DNA of 64,000 nucleotides, taken from assembly GCA_021784895.1 (NCBI GenBank), contig JAJYHG010000043.1, positions 1 through 64,000 of the forward strand, given 5' to 3'. A model generated the notes under the pieces. The model was not told where the DNA came from. It was given only the letters and a program-made list of their open reading frames with translations, and did not search any database. Position numbers and translations under genes: made by a program. Shown here in pieces: positions 25,769-34,946 of the stretch (positions are counted from its first letter, which is position 1; every line of letters begins with the position of its first letter). Source of the DNA: Actinomycetes bacterium (lineage in GTDB: Bacteria > Actinomycetota > Thermoleophilia > Solirubrobacterales > Solirubrobacteraceae).

Positions 25769-25807
25769 TTTTGTTCCTTTGTGGAGTTTTGCGCCCGGCG
25801 GCAGCCG

Positions 25808-27007
25808 TCAGGCGGTCAGCGCCAGCGACTTGCCGGCCGATGACATCCGTGCCTGGACGTAGATCGACTCGAGCAGGCCGATGGCCGTGAAGGTTGTGAT
25901 TACCGACGAGCCGCCGTATGCCATCAGCGGCAGGGGGATCCCGGTGATCGGCATGATCCCCATGTTCATGCCGACCGTCACGAAGATCTGGAACATGAGC
26001 ATCGCGAGGATCGACCCCGCGACCAGTGTCCCGAACAGGTTCTTGGCCATCGTCACGATGCGTAACGTCCGCCAGATCAGCAGCGCATAGAGCGAGAGGA
26101 CCACGGCCGCCCCGACGAAGCCGTACATCTCACCGAGCGTGGCGAAGACGAAGTCGCTCGAGGCCTGCGGCAGGAAGCCGCCGGTGGCCTGGCTGGCCCG
26201 GGCCGGGCCGGTGCCGGTCTTCTGGCCGGAGCCGATCGCGATCAGTCCATGCTCGAGCTGGTAGCAGTAGGTGTCCTTGGCCGTGTTGCAGGTGGGGTTG
26301 AGGAAGGTCGTCAGGCGCTCGCGCTGGTAGCCGTGCAAAACGTTGACCCCGACCGCGGGCGCGACCGTCAGCACCGCCACTGTGGCCACCAGCACCAGTG
26401 CTGCCAGGGCCGCCAGGTGCTTCCAGCTGGTGCCGAGGAAGAACAGCACCGCGTAGGCGATCACCCCGTAGACGAGCGCGTCGCCGAGGTCGGGCTCCGC
26501 CATCACAACCATGGCCGGGACCAGCCCGAGCAGCAGGATCCGTGCCGTGGTGCGGTGCTCGCTCATGCGGCGCGAACGCTCGACCGCAAACGCCGACAGC
26601 GCCAGGATCACGAGCACCATGCCGAAGGTCGACGACTGGAAGGTGAACCCCGGCAGCGGGATGCGCCGCTGCGAGGCGCCGGCCGCGCCACCGGGTGCCG
26701 GGAACGCGAACACGGCCAGGTTCAGCACGATCGCCAAGCCGTAGATGACGTAGCGAAACTCGCGCAGGCGCGAGTAGTCAAAGCGGCTGATGGCGAGCGC
26801 TACCAGCAGCCCCAGGCCCGAGAAGATCGCCTGGCGCTTGTACTCGCCGGCGTAGTAGGCCGACCCGTTGAGCGCGTGCAGCACCACGACCGAGCAGAGC
26901 GAGAGGCCGACAGCCGCGAACAAGAGCAGCGGATCGACGCCCGGCAGGCGCCGGCCCGCGCGCAGCGAGGACTCGCCGCTCAGCCGTAGTGGGGTCGTCG
27001 CGCTCAC
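25808..27007 (-). CDS. rodA: Rod-shape peptidoglycan polymerase RodA (SEDS)
   Basis: 399 residues, about ten membrane helices of the SEDS family. FDYSRLREFRYVIYG, then RRIPLPGFTFQSSTFGMVLVILAL, MAEPDLGDALV with the essential Asp, and the C-terminal GIPLPLMAYGGSSVITTF are family signatures. An unusual large outer loop contains two cysteines (NPTCNTAKDTYCYQ). It polymerises glycan strands with the PBP encoded upstream. GTG at 27007 starts 18 bases after the mrdA stop; an in-frame start at 27067 would overlap that gene. Confidence 0.95.
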   Translation of the reverse strand: MSATTPLRLSGESSLRAGRRLPGVDPLLLFAAVGLSLCSVVVLHALNGSAYYAGEYKRQAIFSGLGLLVALAISRFDYSRLREFRYVIYGLAIVLNLAVFAFPAPGGAAGASQRRIPLPGFTFQSSTFGMVLVILALSAFAVERSRRMSEHRTTARILLLGLVPAMVVMAEPDLGDALVYGVIAYAVLFFLGTSWKHLAALAALVLVATVAVLTVAPAVGVNVLHGYQRERLTTFLNPTCNTAKDTYCYQLEHGLIAIGSGQKTGTGPARASQATGGFLPQASSDFVFATLGEMYGFVGAAVVLSLYALLIWRTLRIVTMAKNLFGTLVAGSILAMLMFQIFVTVGMNMGIMPITGIPLPLMAYGGSSVITTFTAIGLLESIYVQARMSSAGKSLALTA

Positions 27008-27024
27008 CGTTGACCTGCCCAAGC

Positions 27025-29163
27025 CTATCCCAGCCCGACCATCGGCCCGGGCTTGCCGAAGAACCACTGCGAGAGGATCTGCCTGGCCACCGGGGCGGCC
27101 GAGCTGGTGCCGTAGCCGCCCTTCTGGACCTCGACCACGACGACGATCGGCTTGCTGGTCGCGCTGGCCGGCACGTAGCAGGCGTACCAGCCGTCGGTCC
27201 CGGCGCTCCCCTGCGTTCCCAGCTCGGCCGACCCGGTCTTGCCGTGGACCGGCTCGGGGAAGCTCGACATCACGTCGGTCGAGGTGCCGCGGGGTCCCTT
27301 GGCGGCCAGGTAGAGCCCCTGCTGGATCGCGGCGAGGTAGGTCGGATTGATGTTGAGCTTGCGCTTCGGCGGGGGTGCGATCGCCTGGATCACGCTGCCG
27401 CTGGGCGACAGGATCTGGGCACCGACGTGCGGGGTCACGATCGTGCCGCCATTCTCGACCGCCGCGTAGACGACGGCGAGCTGGATCGGCGTCAGCTGGT
27501 CCTGGTACTGGCCCACGCCGGTCTCGAGGTTGTCACCGACGGTCCAGTAGCTGGTGTTGGCGATCCCGCAGCCGCCGGAGACGATCGAGTCGCCGAGTGG
27601 GGAGAGCACCGCCGGGTGCGGCGGGTGTCCCTTGTAGAGCCCGGTGCCCGTGTCGCACTGGCGCTCCTGCTTCCACAGCTGGGTCTGCAGCAGCGGCGAG
27701 CCGATCTCGCCCGGGATCTCGCCCGGCAGGTCGATGCCGGTCAGCTGCCCCAGGCCGTAGCGCCGGGCCCACGCCTGCAGCGGAAAGCCCTTGGGGTAGA
27801 CGGCCGGATTGCCGTTCAGCTTGACCCCGAGGTTGTAGAAGAACTCGTCGTCTGAGACCTCGATCGCCTGCTGCAGGTCGACGACCCCGTAGTTGGCGCC
27901 GCCGGCGTTGTGCAGGCACAGGCCGCTGACGCAGAACACCCGTCCGGGATAGTCGTTGAAGGTCCCGTTGAGTGGCCAGCGGCCGCTCTGCAGCGCAGCC
28001 GTGGCGGTCACAACCTTGAAGGTCGAGCCGTCCGGCCCGGCGCTCTGGATGGCGCGGTCAAGCAGCGGGTAGTGGTTCGACGGATTGTTGAGGTGGGCCC
28101 ACTCCTTGGTGGAGATGCCGTTCACCACCGAGGCGGGGTTGTAGCTCGGCACCGACCCGATCGCGTAGATCTGGCCGTTCTGAGGATCCATGGCGACAAA
28201 CGAGCCCGCGTCCGCGCCCGAGGCGTGGTTGGCGGCGATGGACCTGATCAGCGACTGCTGGCCGACCTGTTCGAGCTTGGCGTTCAGCGACAGCTTGAGC
28301 GTGTCTCCGGGGGTCGGCGCGGCGGTCTTCCCGTAGCCCTCGAACTGGCCCTGCGAGTTGACCTTCACCCCCTCGGCGCCGTCGACCCCCTGCAGGTACT
28401 GGTTGTACTGTGCCTCGAGCCCCGACTGGCCAACCACGTCACCCGCCACGGCGCCCTTGTAGAGCGCCTTGTCCTTCAGCTCCGCCGGGGTGATCTGGCC
28501 GAGGTAGCCAAACACCTGTGCGCCGGCGTTGCCGAGCGCGTACTTGCGGACGTAGGTGTCCTGTGAGAGCACGCCCGGGAACTCAGCCTGACGCTCGGCG
28601 ATGTAGTCCTGGATGTAGGTGGGAACGTCGGTCTTGATGGTCGCGTTGCCGTACTGGGACTGGGCGACGCTCTGGGCGACCTGACAGGCGATCGGGGCGA
28701 GGGGCACGTGGAAGCTCTCCGCACCCTTGTTGGCCACGTACACCGTGTAGGTGCACGGCTTGGCCGTCGTGGAAACGCCCAGCAGCTTCGCCAGGCGCGC
28801 GAACACCGCGCCGTCCGCCGCCGGGATCACGACCGGTGGCTTCAGCGCCAGGTCAAGCAGCGCGCCCCCGCCAGGCAGGCTGCGGGGCGCGATCTGGATC
28901 GACGGCACGGCCACGGACTGGACCAGCGGCTGGCCGCTCGAGTCGACGATCTCTCCACGCGGTGCGCCGACCGGGATCTGCAGGACCGTGTTGCTCTGCG
29001 CCTGGGCCGCGTACTGGCTGCCGCTGAGCACCTGCAGGAACCACAGGCGGAAGAAGATGACCGCGAACATCAGCAGCGCGAAGCCGCCGGCGAGCGCCAC
29101 GCGCAGCGCCAGCTGCGGGGTCATCGGCGGCGTACGGCTGCCGGCCTGAGACGGTCCGAGCAT
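27025..29163 (-). CDS. mrdA: Penicillin-binding protein 2 (elongasome transpeptidase)
   Basis: 712 residues: one N-terminal membrane anchor (VALAGGFALLMFAVIFFRLWFLQVL), a dimerisation/pedestal domain starting GAPRGEIVDSSGQPLVQS, then the transpeptidase with S-x-x-K as STFK near 380, SDD (in place of SxN) in EVSDDEFFYNLG and KTG in VHGKTGSAELG near 641. It cross-links side-wall peptidoglycan with RodA. Its ATG overlaps the mreD stop by one base (TGATG). Confidence 0.96.
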   Translation of the reverse strand: MLGPSQAGSRTPPMTPQLALRVALAGGFALLMFAVIFFRLWFLQVLSGSQYAAQAQSNTVLQIPVGAPRGEIVDSSGQPLVQSVAVPSIQIAPRSLPGGGALLDLALKPPVVIPAADGAVFARLAKLLGVSTTAKPCTYTVYVANKGAESFHVPLAPIACQVAQSVAQSQYGNATIKTDVPTYIQDYIAERQAEFPGVLSQDTYVRKYALGNAGAQVFGYLGQITPAELKDKALYKGAVAGDVVGQSGLEAQYNQYLQGVDGAEGVKVNSQGQFEGYGKTAAPTPGDTLKLSLNAKLEQVGQQSLIRSIAANHASGADAGSFVAMDPQNGQIYAIGSVPSYNPASVVNGISTKEWAHLNNPSNHYPLLDRAIQSAGPDGSTFKVVTATAALQSGRWPLNGTFNDYPGRVFCVSGLCLHNAGGANYGVVDLQQAIEVSDDEFFYNLGVKLNGNPAVYPKGFPLQAWARRYGLGQLTGIDLPGEIPGEIGSPLLQTQLWKQERQCDTGTGLYKGHPPHPAVLSPLGDSIVSGGCGIANTSYWTVGDNLETGVGQYQDQLTPIQLAVVYAAVENGGTIVTPHVGAQILSPSGSVIQAIAPPPKRKLNINPTYLAAIQQGLYLAAKGPRGTSTDVMSSFPEPVHGKTGSAELGTQGSAGTDGWYACYVPASATSKPIVVVVEVQKGGYGTSSAAPVARQILSQWFFGKPGPMVGLG

Positions 29164-29774
29164 CAGCGTGCCCTCGCTCTCACACCACCGCTGAGGCGCT
29201 CAGAGGGCCGCTGCAACGGACTCAGCGCCGCTGACCCGGCTCGCCTGCCACGCGCCCGCGGCCCCCGCGGCAGCGCGCGGTAGAGGAAGCGGCGCACGAG
29301 CTCATAGACGGGCAGCGCGATCAGGCAGTTGACCAGCACCTGCAGGACGATCTGCTGCACGAGCAGCAGGCTGACCGGCGCCTTGACGCCGAGCAGGAAC
29401 TGGATCACCGCCATGCCAATGCCGGTGAACGCGGTCGCAAGCGCGCCCAGCGCGAGCGGGACCAGGCCGTGCGAGGGGTCGCGCAGCTCACGCAGGCGCC
29501 CCGACCAGTAGCCGACGGCGATGAACAGCAGCGCCGTCACACCCACCGTCTGGAACATGACAATGTCGACCAGCAGCCCGATCGCAAAGCCGGAGATCGC
29601 TCCGGCCATCGAGCCCGCGAGCAGGCCGATCGACATAACCGTCAGCGAAGTGACGTCCGCGGTGACACCGAACAGGGGCACCTCGGAAACCACCGTCTCC
29701 TGCAGCACGACGGCCACCACGGCGATCACCGCGATCCGCAGCGCCAGCCCGAGTCTGTTGTCCTTGGCGTTCAT
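29163..29774 (-). CDS. mreD: Rod-shape protein MreD
   Basis: 203 residues with five to six membrane helices (LRIAVIAVVAVVLQETVV..SMAGAISGFAIGLLVDIVMF..TALLFIAVGYWSGRLREL), the MreD pattern, followed by a long basic cytoplasmic tail. It belongs to the MreBCD-RodA-PBP2 elongasome. Position between mreC and mrdA supports the call more than the sequence, which is poorly conserved in this family. Confidence 0.9.
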   Translation of the reverse strand: MNAKDNRLGLALRIAVIAVVAVVLQETVVSEVPLFGVTADVTSLTVMSIGLLAGSMAGAISGFAIGLLVDIVMFQTVGVTALLFIAVGYWSGRLRELRDPSHGLVPLALGALATAFTGIGMAVIQFLLGVKAPVSLLLVQQIVLQVLVNCLIALPVYELVRRFLYRALPRGPRARGRRAGSAALSPLQRPSERLSGGVRARAR

Positions 29775-29792
29775 AGCCGGTGCTTGACCACG

Positions 29793-30665
29793 CTAGCCGT
29801 TGTGCGGGTGGGTCAGGATCTGCACCAGGGTCAGGTGCTGGAGGTCGGCCAGCGGCGTCACCTGGACCTCCTGGTTGGTGAGCACGCTGCTCTGCGGGTT
29901 GGTGCTCGAAACCGTGCCGATCGGGATGCCCTGCGGCGCAAAGGACTGGACCGCGGGGTCACCCGGATCCTTGAAGCCACTGGTCACCACCAGCTGGTTG
30001 AAGGAGACGTTCGAGCTGGCCGGAACATCGATCAGCGTGAGCGCACCGGGGTTGCTGCCCACCTGCGGCTCGATCAGCCCCGGCGCCCCCGCCTCGTTCT
30101 CGATCATCGCCCCCACGGCAAACTTCGGCGAGGTGATCAGCGACACAGTCGAGGAGTCCGGGGTGACCTGGGTCACCTCGCCCACGAGGCCGCCGGGAGC
30201 GACCACCGGGTCATACGGCCTGACCCCGGAGTTGCTGCCCCGGTCGACCGTGATCGTCTCATACCAGATGGAGGGGTTCTCGCCGATCAGCCCAGCGGTG
30301 ACCGGGCCGTAGGAGTTGAGGTTGTAGCTCTTGTCCAGGTGCAGCAGCTGCGCTGCCTTGCGGTACTGGATGCCCTCGATCTGGACCTTGGCGTACTCGC
30401 TGACCAGATTGTCGTAGCGCGTCTGCAGCGCCGCCAGATCGGACTTGGCGGTGAAGACCGAGGACACGTAGCTGGCGGCGCTGCGGATCGGCGAGAGCAC
30501 CGTGCTGGCCCCCGATTGCAGCGGCGAGAGCACGGTCGCGACCCCGCGCTGGACCTGGTGCAGCGGGCCTCCACTGCCACCGAAGTAGTCGGTCAGAAGT
30601 GCTAGGGATATGACGACGAGCAGCGCGAGCACTGCGCGTCGCCTGCGGATTTGCTTATCGTGCAA
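29793..30665 (-). CDS. mreC: Rod-shape protein MreC
   Basis: 290 residues. One N-terminal membrane helix (RAVLALLVVISLALLTDYF), a coiled coil at about 70-105 (DLAALQTRYDNLVSEYAKVQIEG) and the double beta-barrel of MreC (VDRGSNSGVRPYDPVVAPGGLVGEV..SLITSPKFAVGAMI). It bridges MreB to PBP2 in the periplasmic space. TTG start at 30665 with GGAG about 9 bases upstream; 33 bases after the mreB stop. Confidence 0.94.
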   Translation of the reverse strand: MHDKQIRRRRAVLALLVVISLALLTDYFGGSGGPLHQVQRGVATVLSPLQSGASTVLSPIRSAASYVSSVFTAKSDLAALQTRYDNLVSEYAKVQIEGIQYRKAAQLLHLDKSYNLNSYGPVTAGLIGENPSIWYETITVDRGSNSGVRPYDPVVAPGGLVGEVTQVTPDSSTVSLITSPKFAVGAMIENEAGAPGLIEPQVGSNPGALTLIDVPASSNVSFNQLVVTSGFKDPGDPAVQSFAPQGIPIGTVSSTNPQSSVLTNQEVQVTPLADLQHLTLVQILTHPHNG

Positions 30666-30698
30666 CGGGACATCTCCAACTGCTTCGCGTCTACGGCC

Positions 30699-31862
<1,164 letters not shown>

Positions 31863-31876
31863 TCATTGCGGGCAAA

Positions 31877-32431
31877 TCACACAGCAAAGAGCAGCGACGG
31901 CATCAGTTCTAGCAGCGCGGCCAGCGGAAGCCCGACGACGTTTGAGTAGTCGCCGCTGATCGACCGTACCAGCGCGCCGCCACGGCCCTGCACCGCATAG
32001 CCGCCGGCTCGCCCCTCCCATTCGCCGCTGTCCAGGTACCACTCGATGTCGCGCTCGCTGAGCGCCCTGAAGCTGACCTCGGTGGCGGCCCAGGCGGTGC
32101 GCTCGGTGCCAGCGGCGATCAAACACAGGCCGCTGATGACCACGTGGCTGGTGCCGGACAGCGCCCACAGCGTGGCCGCCGCCTCGTCGCGGGCGGCGGG
32201 CTTGCCGTAGATGCGGCCGCCGAGCGTGACCACGGTGTCGGCGCCGAGCACGGTGTCGGCGCCGTCGCGCATGCGGCAGGCGGCCCGGGCCTTGCGGCGT
32301 GCGTTCTCGACCGCGACCGCGGCGGGCTCGCCCTGCTCCAGCTCGTCGGTGCCCGTGACCAGCACCTCAAAGGCGACCCCAAGCTGCTCCAGGATCGCCC
32401 GGCGCTGCGGGGAGCCGGAGGCGAGGATCAA
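31877..32431 (-). CDS. maf: Maf-like nucleotide pyrophosphatase
   Basis: 184 residues: [18 protein letters not shown] at the start, [37 protein letters not shown] and [18 protein letters not shown] are the Maf motifs. It hydrolyses non-canonical nucleoside triphosphates to prevent misincorporation and arrests septation when overproduced in some bacteria. TTG start at 32431 overlapping the ndk stop (TTGA), so ndk-maf is one transcript; it converges on no gene but ends 128 bases before mreB starts. Confidence 0.92.
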   Translation of the reverse strand: MILASGSPQRRAILEQLGVAFEVLVTGTDELEQGEPAAVAVENARRKARAACRMRDGADTVLGADTVVTLGGRIYGKPAARDEAAATLWALSGTSHVVISGLCLIAAGTERTAWAATEVSFRALSERDIEWYLDSGEWEGRAGGYAVQGRGGALVRSISGDYSNVVGLPLAALLELMPSLLFAV

Positions 32432-32835
32432 AGCTCGGGGAAGAAGATCCCGGTCTCGCGCGCGGCCGACTGCGGAGAGTCGGAGCCGTGGACCATGTTG
32501 GTGCCGATCGCGATCGCGAAGTCACCCCGGATCGAGCCGGGCGCCGCCTGCAGCGGATCGGTTGCGCCGATCACCTGGCGGGCGGCCGCGACCACCGCCT
32601 CGCCCTCCAGCACCATCGCGGCCAGCGGCCCGGAGGTGATGAACTCGACCAGCTCGGCGAAGAACGGCTTGCCCTGGTGCTCGGCGTAGTGGCGCTCGGC
32701 CGTCTGGCGGCTGATCGTCTCGAGCTTCAGCGCCACCAGGCGCAAGCCCTTGCGCTCAAACCGGGCGATGATCTCGCCGGTGAGGTTACGGGCTACAGCG
32801 TCGGGCTTTACGAGTATCAGCGTGCGTTCGGGCAT
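32428..32835 (-). CDS. ndk: Nucleoside diphosphate kinase
   Basis: 135 residues: [31 protein letters not shown] is the standard N-terminus, and [15 protein letters not shown] has the catalytic histidine. It balances NTP pools. GGAG lies 10 bases before the ATG. Overlaps maf. Confidence 0.97.
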   Translation of the reverse strand: MPERTLILVKPDAVARNLTGEIIARFERKGLRLVALKLETISRQTAERHYAEHQGKPFFAELVEFITSGPLAAMVLEGEAVVAAARQVIGATDPLQAAPGSIRGDFAIAIGTNMVHGSDSPQSAARETGIFFPEL

Positions 32836-32915
32836 GGGCGTGACTCCTTCACGGTCGAGGGTGCGCGGGCCGCGCCCGCGAGTGTTGTCCAGGACAGGTC
32901 AGACGACGGACGAGG

Positions 32916-33458
32916 CTAGAGCAGGTCAGACGGAGGCGGCGCGACGATCGTCTGCTGCGGGTCACGGCGCACGCGGCGCCGGCGCGGGCTCGCAGCCATG
33001 GCTGCGTCCGGCTCCCGGTCGGCCTCGCAGTAGGGGCAGATCCGCCAGTCGGCGGCAAGCGGCCGGCCGCAGCTGGCGCATGGCTCTTTCAGCCTGCGCA
33101 GGCAGCTCGGGCAGCGCAGGAAGTCGTTCTCCACCTCATGGTCGCAGTACGGGCAGCTGTGCATCCCGATCTGGGCCAGCCGGGCCTTCGCGGCCTGGAT
33201 CTCCAGGTCGCGCTCGCGCACGTCGGCGAGGTACTCGGGCGGCGCACGATCGTGTAGATCAGGCGTGCCGATGAAGGGGAACAGCGAGGCGATCGCCGCG
33301 CAGGCGACCAGAACACCGTCGGCAATCCGCCGCCGTGCGTCGGCCCAGGTCCAGTAGACGAGCGCCAGCCAGATCACCACCAGCAGCACCACCAGCAGGT
33401 CGACTACCAGGCTGAGAGTGTGGCTCTGGATCCCGAATATGCCCGCCACTCGCGTCAT
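32916..33458 (-). CDS. Membrane protein with C-terminal double zinc ribbon
   Basis: 180 residues: one or two membrane helices at the start (LSLVVDLLVVLLVVIWLALVYWTWADARRR and DGVLVACAAIASLFPFIG), a charged helix (PPEYLADVRERDLEIQAAKAR), then four CxxC knuckles in two pairs (CPYCDHEVENDFLRCPSC, CASCGRPLAADWRICPYC) forming a DZR-type double zinc ribbon. A basic tail ends APPPSDLL. Common as an anonymous gene in this group of actinobacteria; role unknown. ATG at 33458 (a TTG one codon upstream is possible). Confidence 0.8.
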   Translation of the reverse strand: MTRVAGIFGIQSHTLSLVVDLLVVLLVVIWLALVYWTWADARRRIADGVLVACAAIASLFPFIGTPDLHDRAPPEYLADVRERDLEIQAAKARLAQIGMHSCPYCDHEVENDFLRCPSCLRRLKEPCASCGRPLAADWRICPYCEADREPDAAMAASPRRRRVRRDPQQTIVAPPPSDLL

Positions 33459-33518
33459 CAAACACGCGAGTGTAAATGCAGGCCAAAGCGCCCGTGCACA
33501 ATCGCTGGCGCCAGCGGT

Positions 33519-33647
33519 CTAGAGGAACAACCGTCCCAGCGCGTAGCCGATCGCGAAGAACACCAGAATCGTGACCGCGACGCTGATCGCGACGAACCCC
33601 ATCATCCGCAGCAGGCGGGGCGGCTGGTGCTCGTGCTCGTCGCTCAC
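33519..33647 (-). CDS. Small 42-residue membrane protein downstream of folC
   Basis: GTG at 33647 overlapping the folC stop (GTGA). The protein is a short charged start (VSDEHEHQPPRLLRMM) and one membrane helix (GFVAISVAVTILVFFAIGYAL) ending GRLFL. The coupling to folC and the clean hydrophobic profile support a real gene, too short for usual gene finders. No family recognised. Confidence 0.6.
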   Translation of the reverse strand: MSDEHEHQPPRLLRMMGFVAISVAVTILVFFAIGYALGRLFL

Positions 33648-34930
33648 AGCATCGAAGCACGACGCGCGCCGGCCACGGCCTCGTCGTGCAAAAGGTCGGC
33701 GATCAGGTAGAGCGAGCCGGTGGCCACCACGACGCCCGCCGGGCCGGCGAGCGTGCGTGCGCGGCGCAGCGCGGCGTGTGGTTCGGGCACGATCTCGTGG
33801 TGGATCACGATCCCGGGCGCGAGCTGCTCGAGCAGTGAGCCGAGCGTCGGCGGCGGCAGCGTGCGCGGGTTGCGGCTGGCGGTCAGCACCACCGCGTCCA
33901 GATGCGGCGCGAGCGCCGCCAGCATGCCGGCGGCGTCCTTGTCCTCGAGGATCGAGACCACCGCCACGACCCGTCCGTCGCCGCTGCGCGCCGCCGCGAC
34001 GATCTCCGGCAGCGACTCGGCCAGGGCCGCGATCCCAGCCGGGTTGTGGGCCCCGTCAAGCAGCGTCAGCGGCTCCCGGCCGGCAGCCTGCAGGCGGCCG
34101 GGAACCCGCACCCCGGCGGCCGCGGCGGCCACGGCGGCTTCGTCGAGCGCGCCCAGCCCGAGCGCGTCGAGGAAGACCTCCGCGGCCGTGCGCGCGAGCG
34201 CGAAGTTGCGGCGCTGGAAGGTCCCGAGCGCGCCCACCGCCGCGTGGGGATCGGCTGGCGCCTGGACGATCCGCACACCCCGCTCGCCGGCCACCTCACA
34301 GGCGACCGCAAGGGCATCGGCGTGCATGTCCGCTCCGAGTACCAGCGTCGCCCCCGGCTGGACCACATCGAGCTTCTCACGGGCGATCGCGGTCACCGTC
34401 GGCCCGAGCCAGCGCGTGTGCTCGAGTGACACGCTGGTCAGCACCTGGACCTTCGACGGGATCACGTTGGTCGCGTCGTAGCGGCCGCCGAGGCCCGCCT
34501 CGATCACCGCCACCTCGACCGCCTGGGCCGCCAGTTCCGAGTAAGCGGCGGCGGTGAGCAGCTCGAACTGCGTCACTGGGTCGTCCTCGGCGCTCGAGCG
34601 GTTGACGCGCTCGGCCGCGCGCAGCACGCGTGCGATCGCGTCGGCGAACTGCTGCGGCGTGATGTCGTGGTCATCGACGCGCACGCGCTCGTTGAAGCCG
34701 AGCAGGTGCGGGGAGAGATATGCGCCGGTGCGCAGCCCATGCCGCGCCAGGATCGCGGCGATCATCCGGGTGGTGGAGGATTTACCGTTGGTGCCGACCA
34801 CATGGACCGACTCAAAGGCGCGCTCGGGGTGGCCCAGCGTCGTCATCAGCCGCCGCATGCGGTCGAGGCCGAAGCGCATGCCGAAGAGCTCGAGCGCCAG
34901 CAGCCGCTGCTCTGCCTCCTGCGGTCTCAC
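33644..34930 (-). CDS. folC: Folylpolyglutamate synthase / dihydrofolate synthase
   Basis: 428 residues from GTG 34930 (RPQEAEQRLLALELFGMRFGL). HVVGTNGKSSTTRMI is the P-loop, TGAYLSPHL and NERVRVDD the Omega loop, EAGLGGRYDATNV and LTSVSLEHTRWLG the Mur-ligase core, LDGAHNPAGIAAL the C-terminal domain. It adds glutamate to dihydropteroate and folates. A longer frame up to 35158 runs inside valS and was rejected. Starts 16 bases after valS, as in many genomes. Confidence 0.94.
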   Translation of the reverse strand: MRPQEAEQRLLALELFGMRFGLDRMRRLMTTLGHPERAFESVHVVGTNGKSSTTRMIAAILARHGLRTGAYLSPHLLGFNERVRVDDHDITPQQFADAIARVLRAAERVNRSSAEDDPVTQFELLTAAAYSELAAQAVEVAVIEAGLGGRYDATNVIPSKVQVLTSVSLEHTRWLGPTVTAIAREKLDVVQPGATLVLGADMHADALAVACEVAGERGVRIVQAPADPHAAVGALGTFQRRNFALARTAAEVFLDALGLGALDEAAVAAAAAGVRVPGRLQAAGREPLTLLDGAHNPAGIAALAESLPEIVAAARSGDGRVVAVVSILEDKDAAGMLAALAPHLDAVVLTASRNPRTLPPPTLGSLLEQLAPGIVIHHEIVPEPHAALRRARTLAGPAGVVVATGSLYLIADLLHDEAVAGARRASML

Positions 34931-34946
34931 AGCCCTGCGCCTTTGC

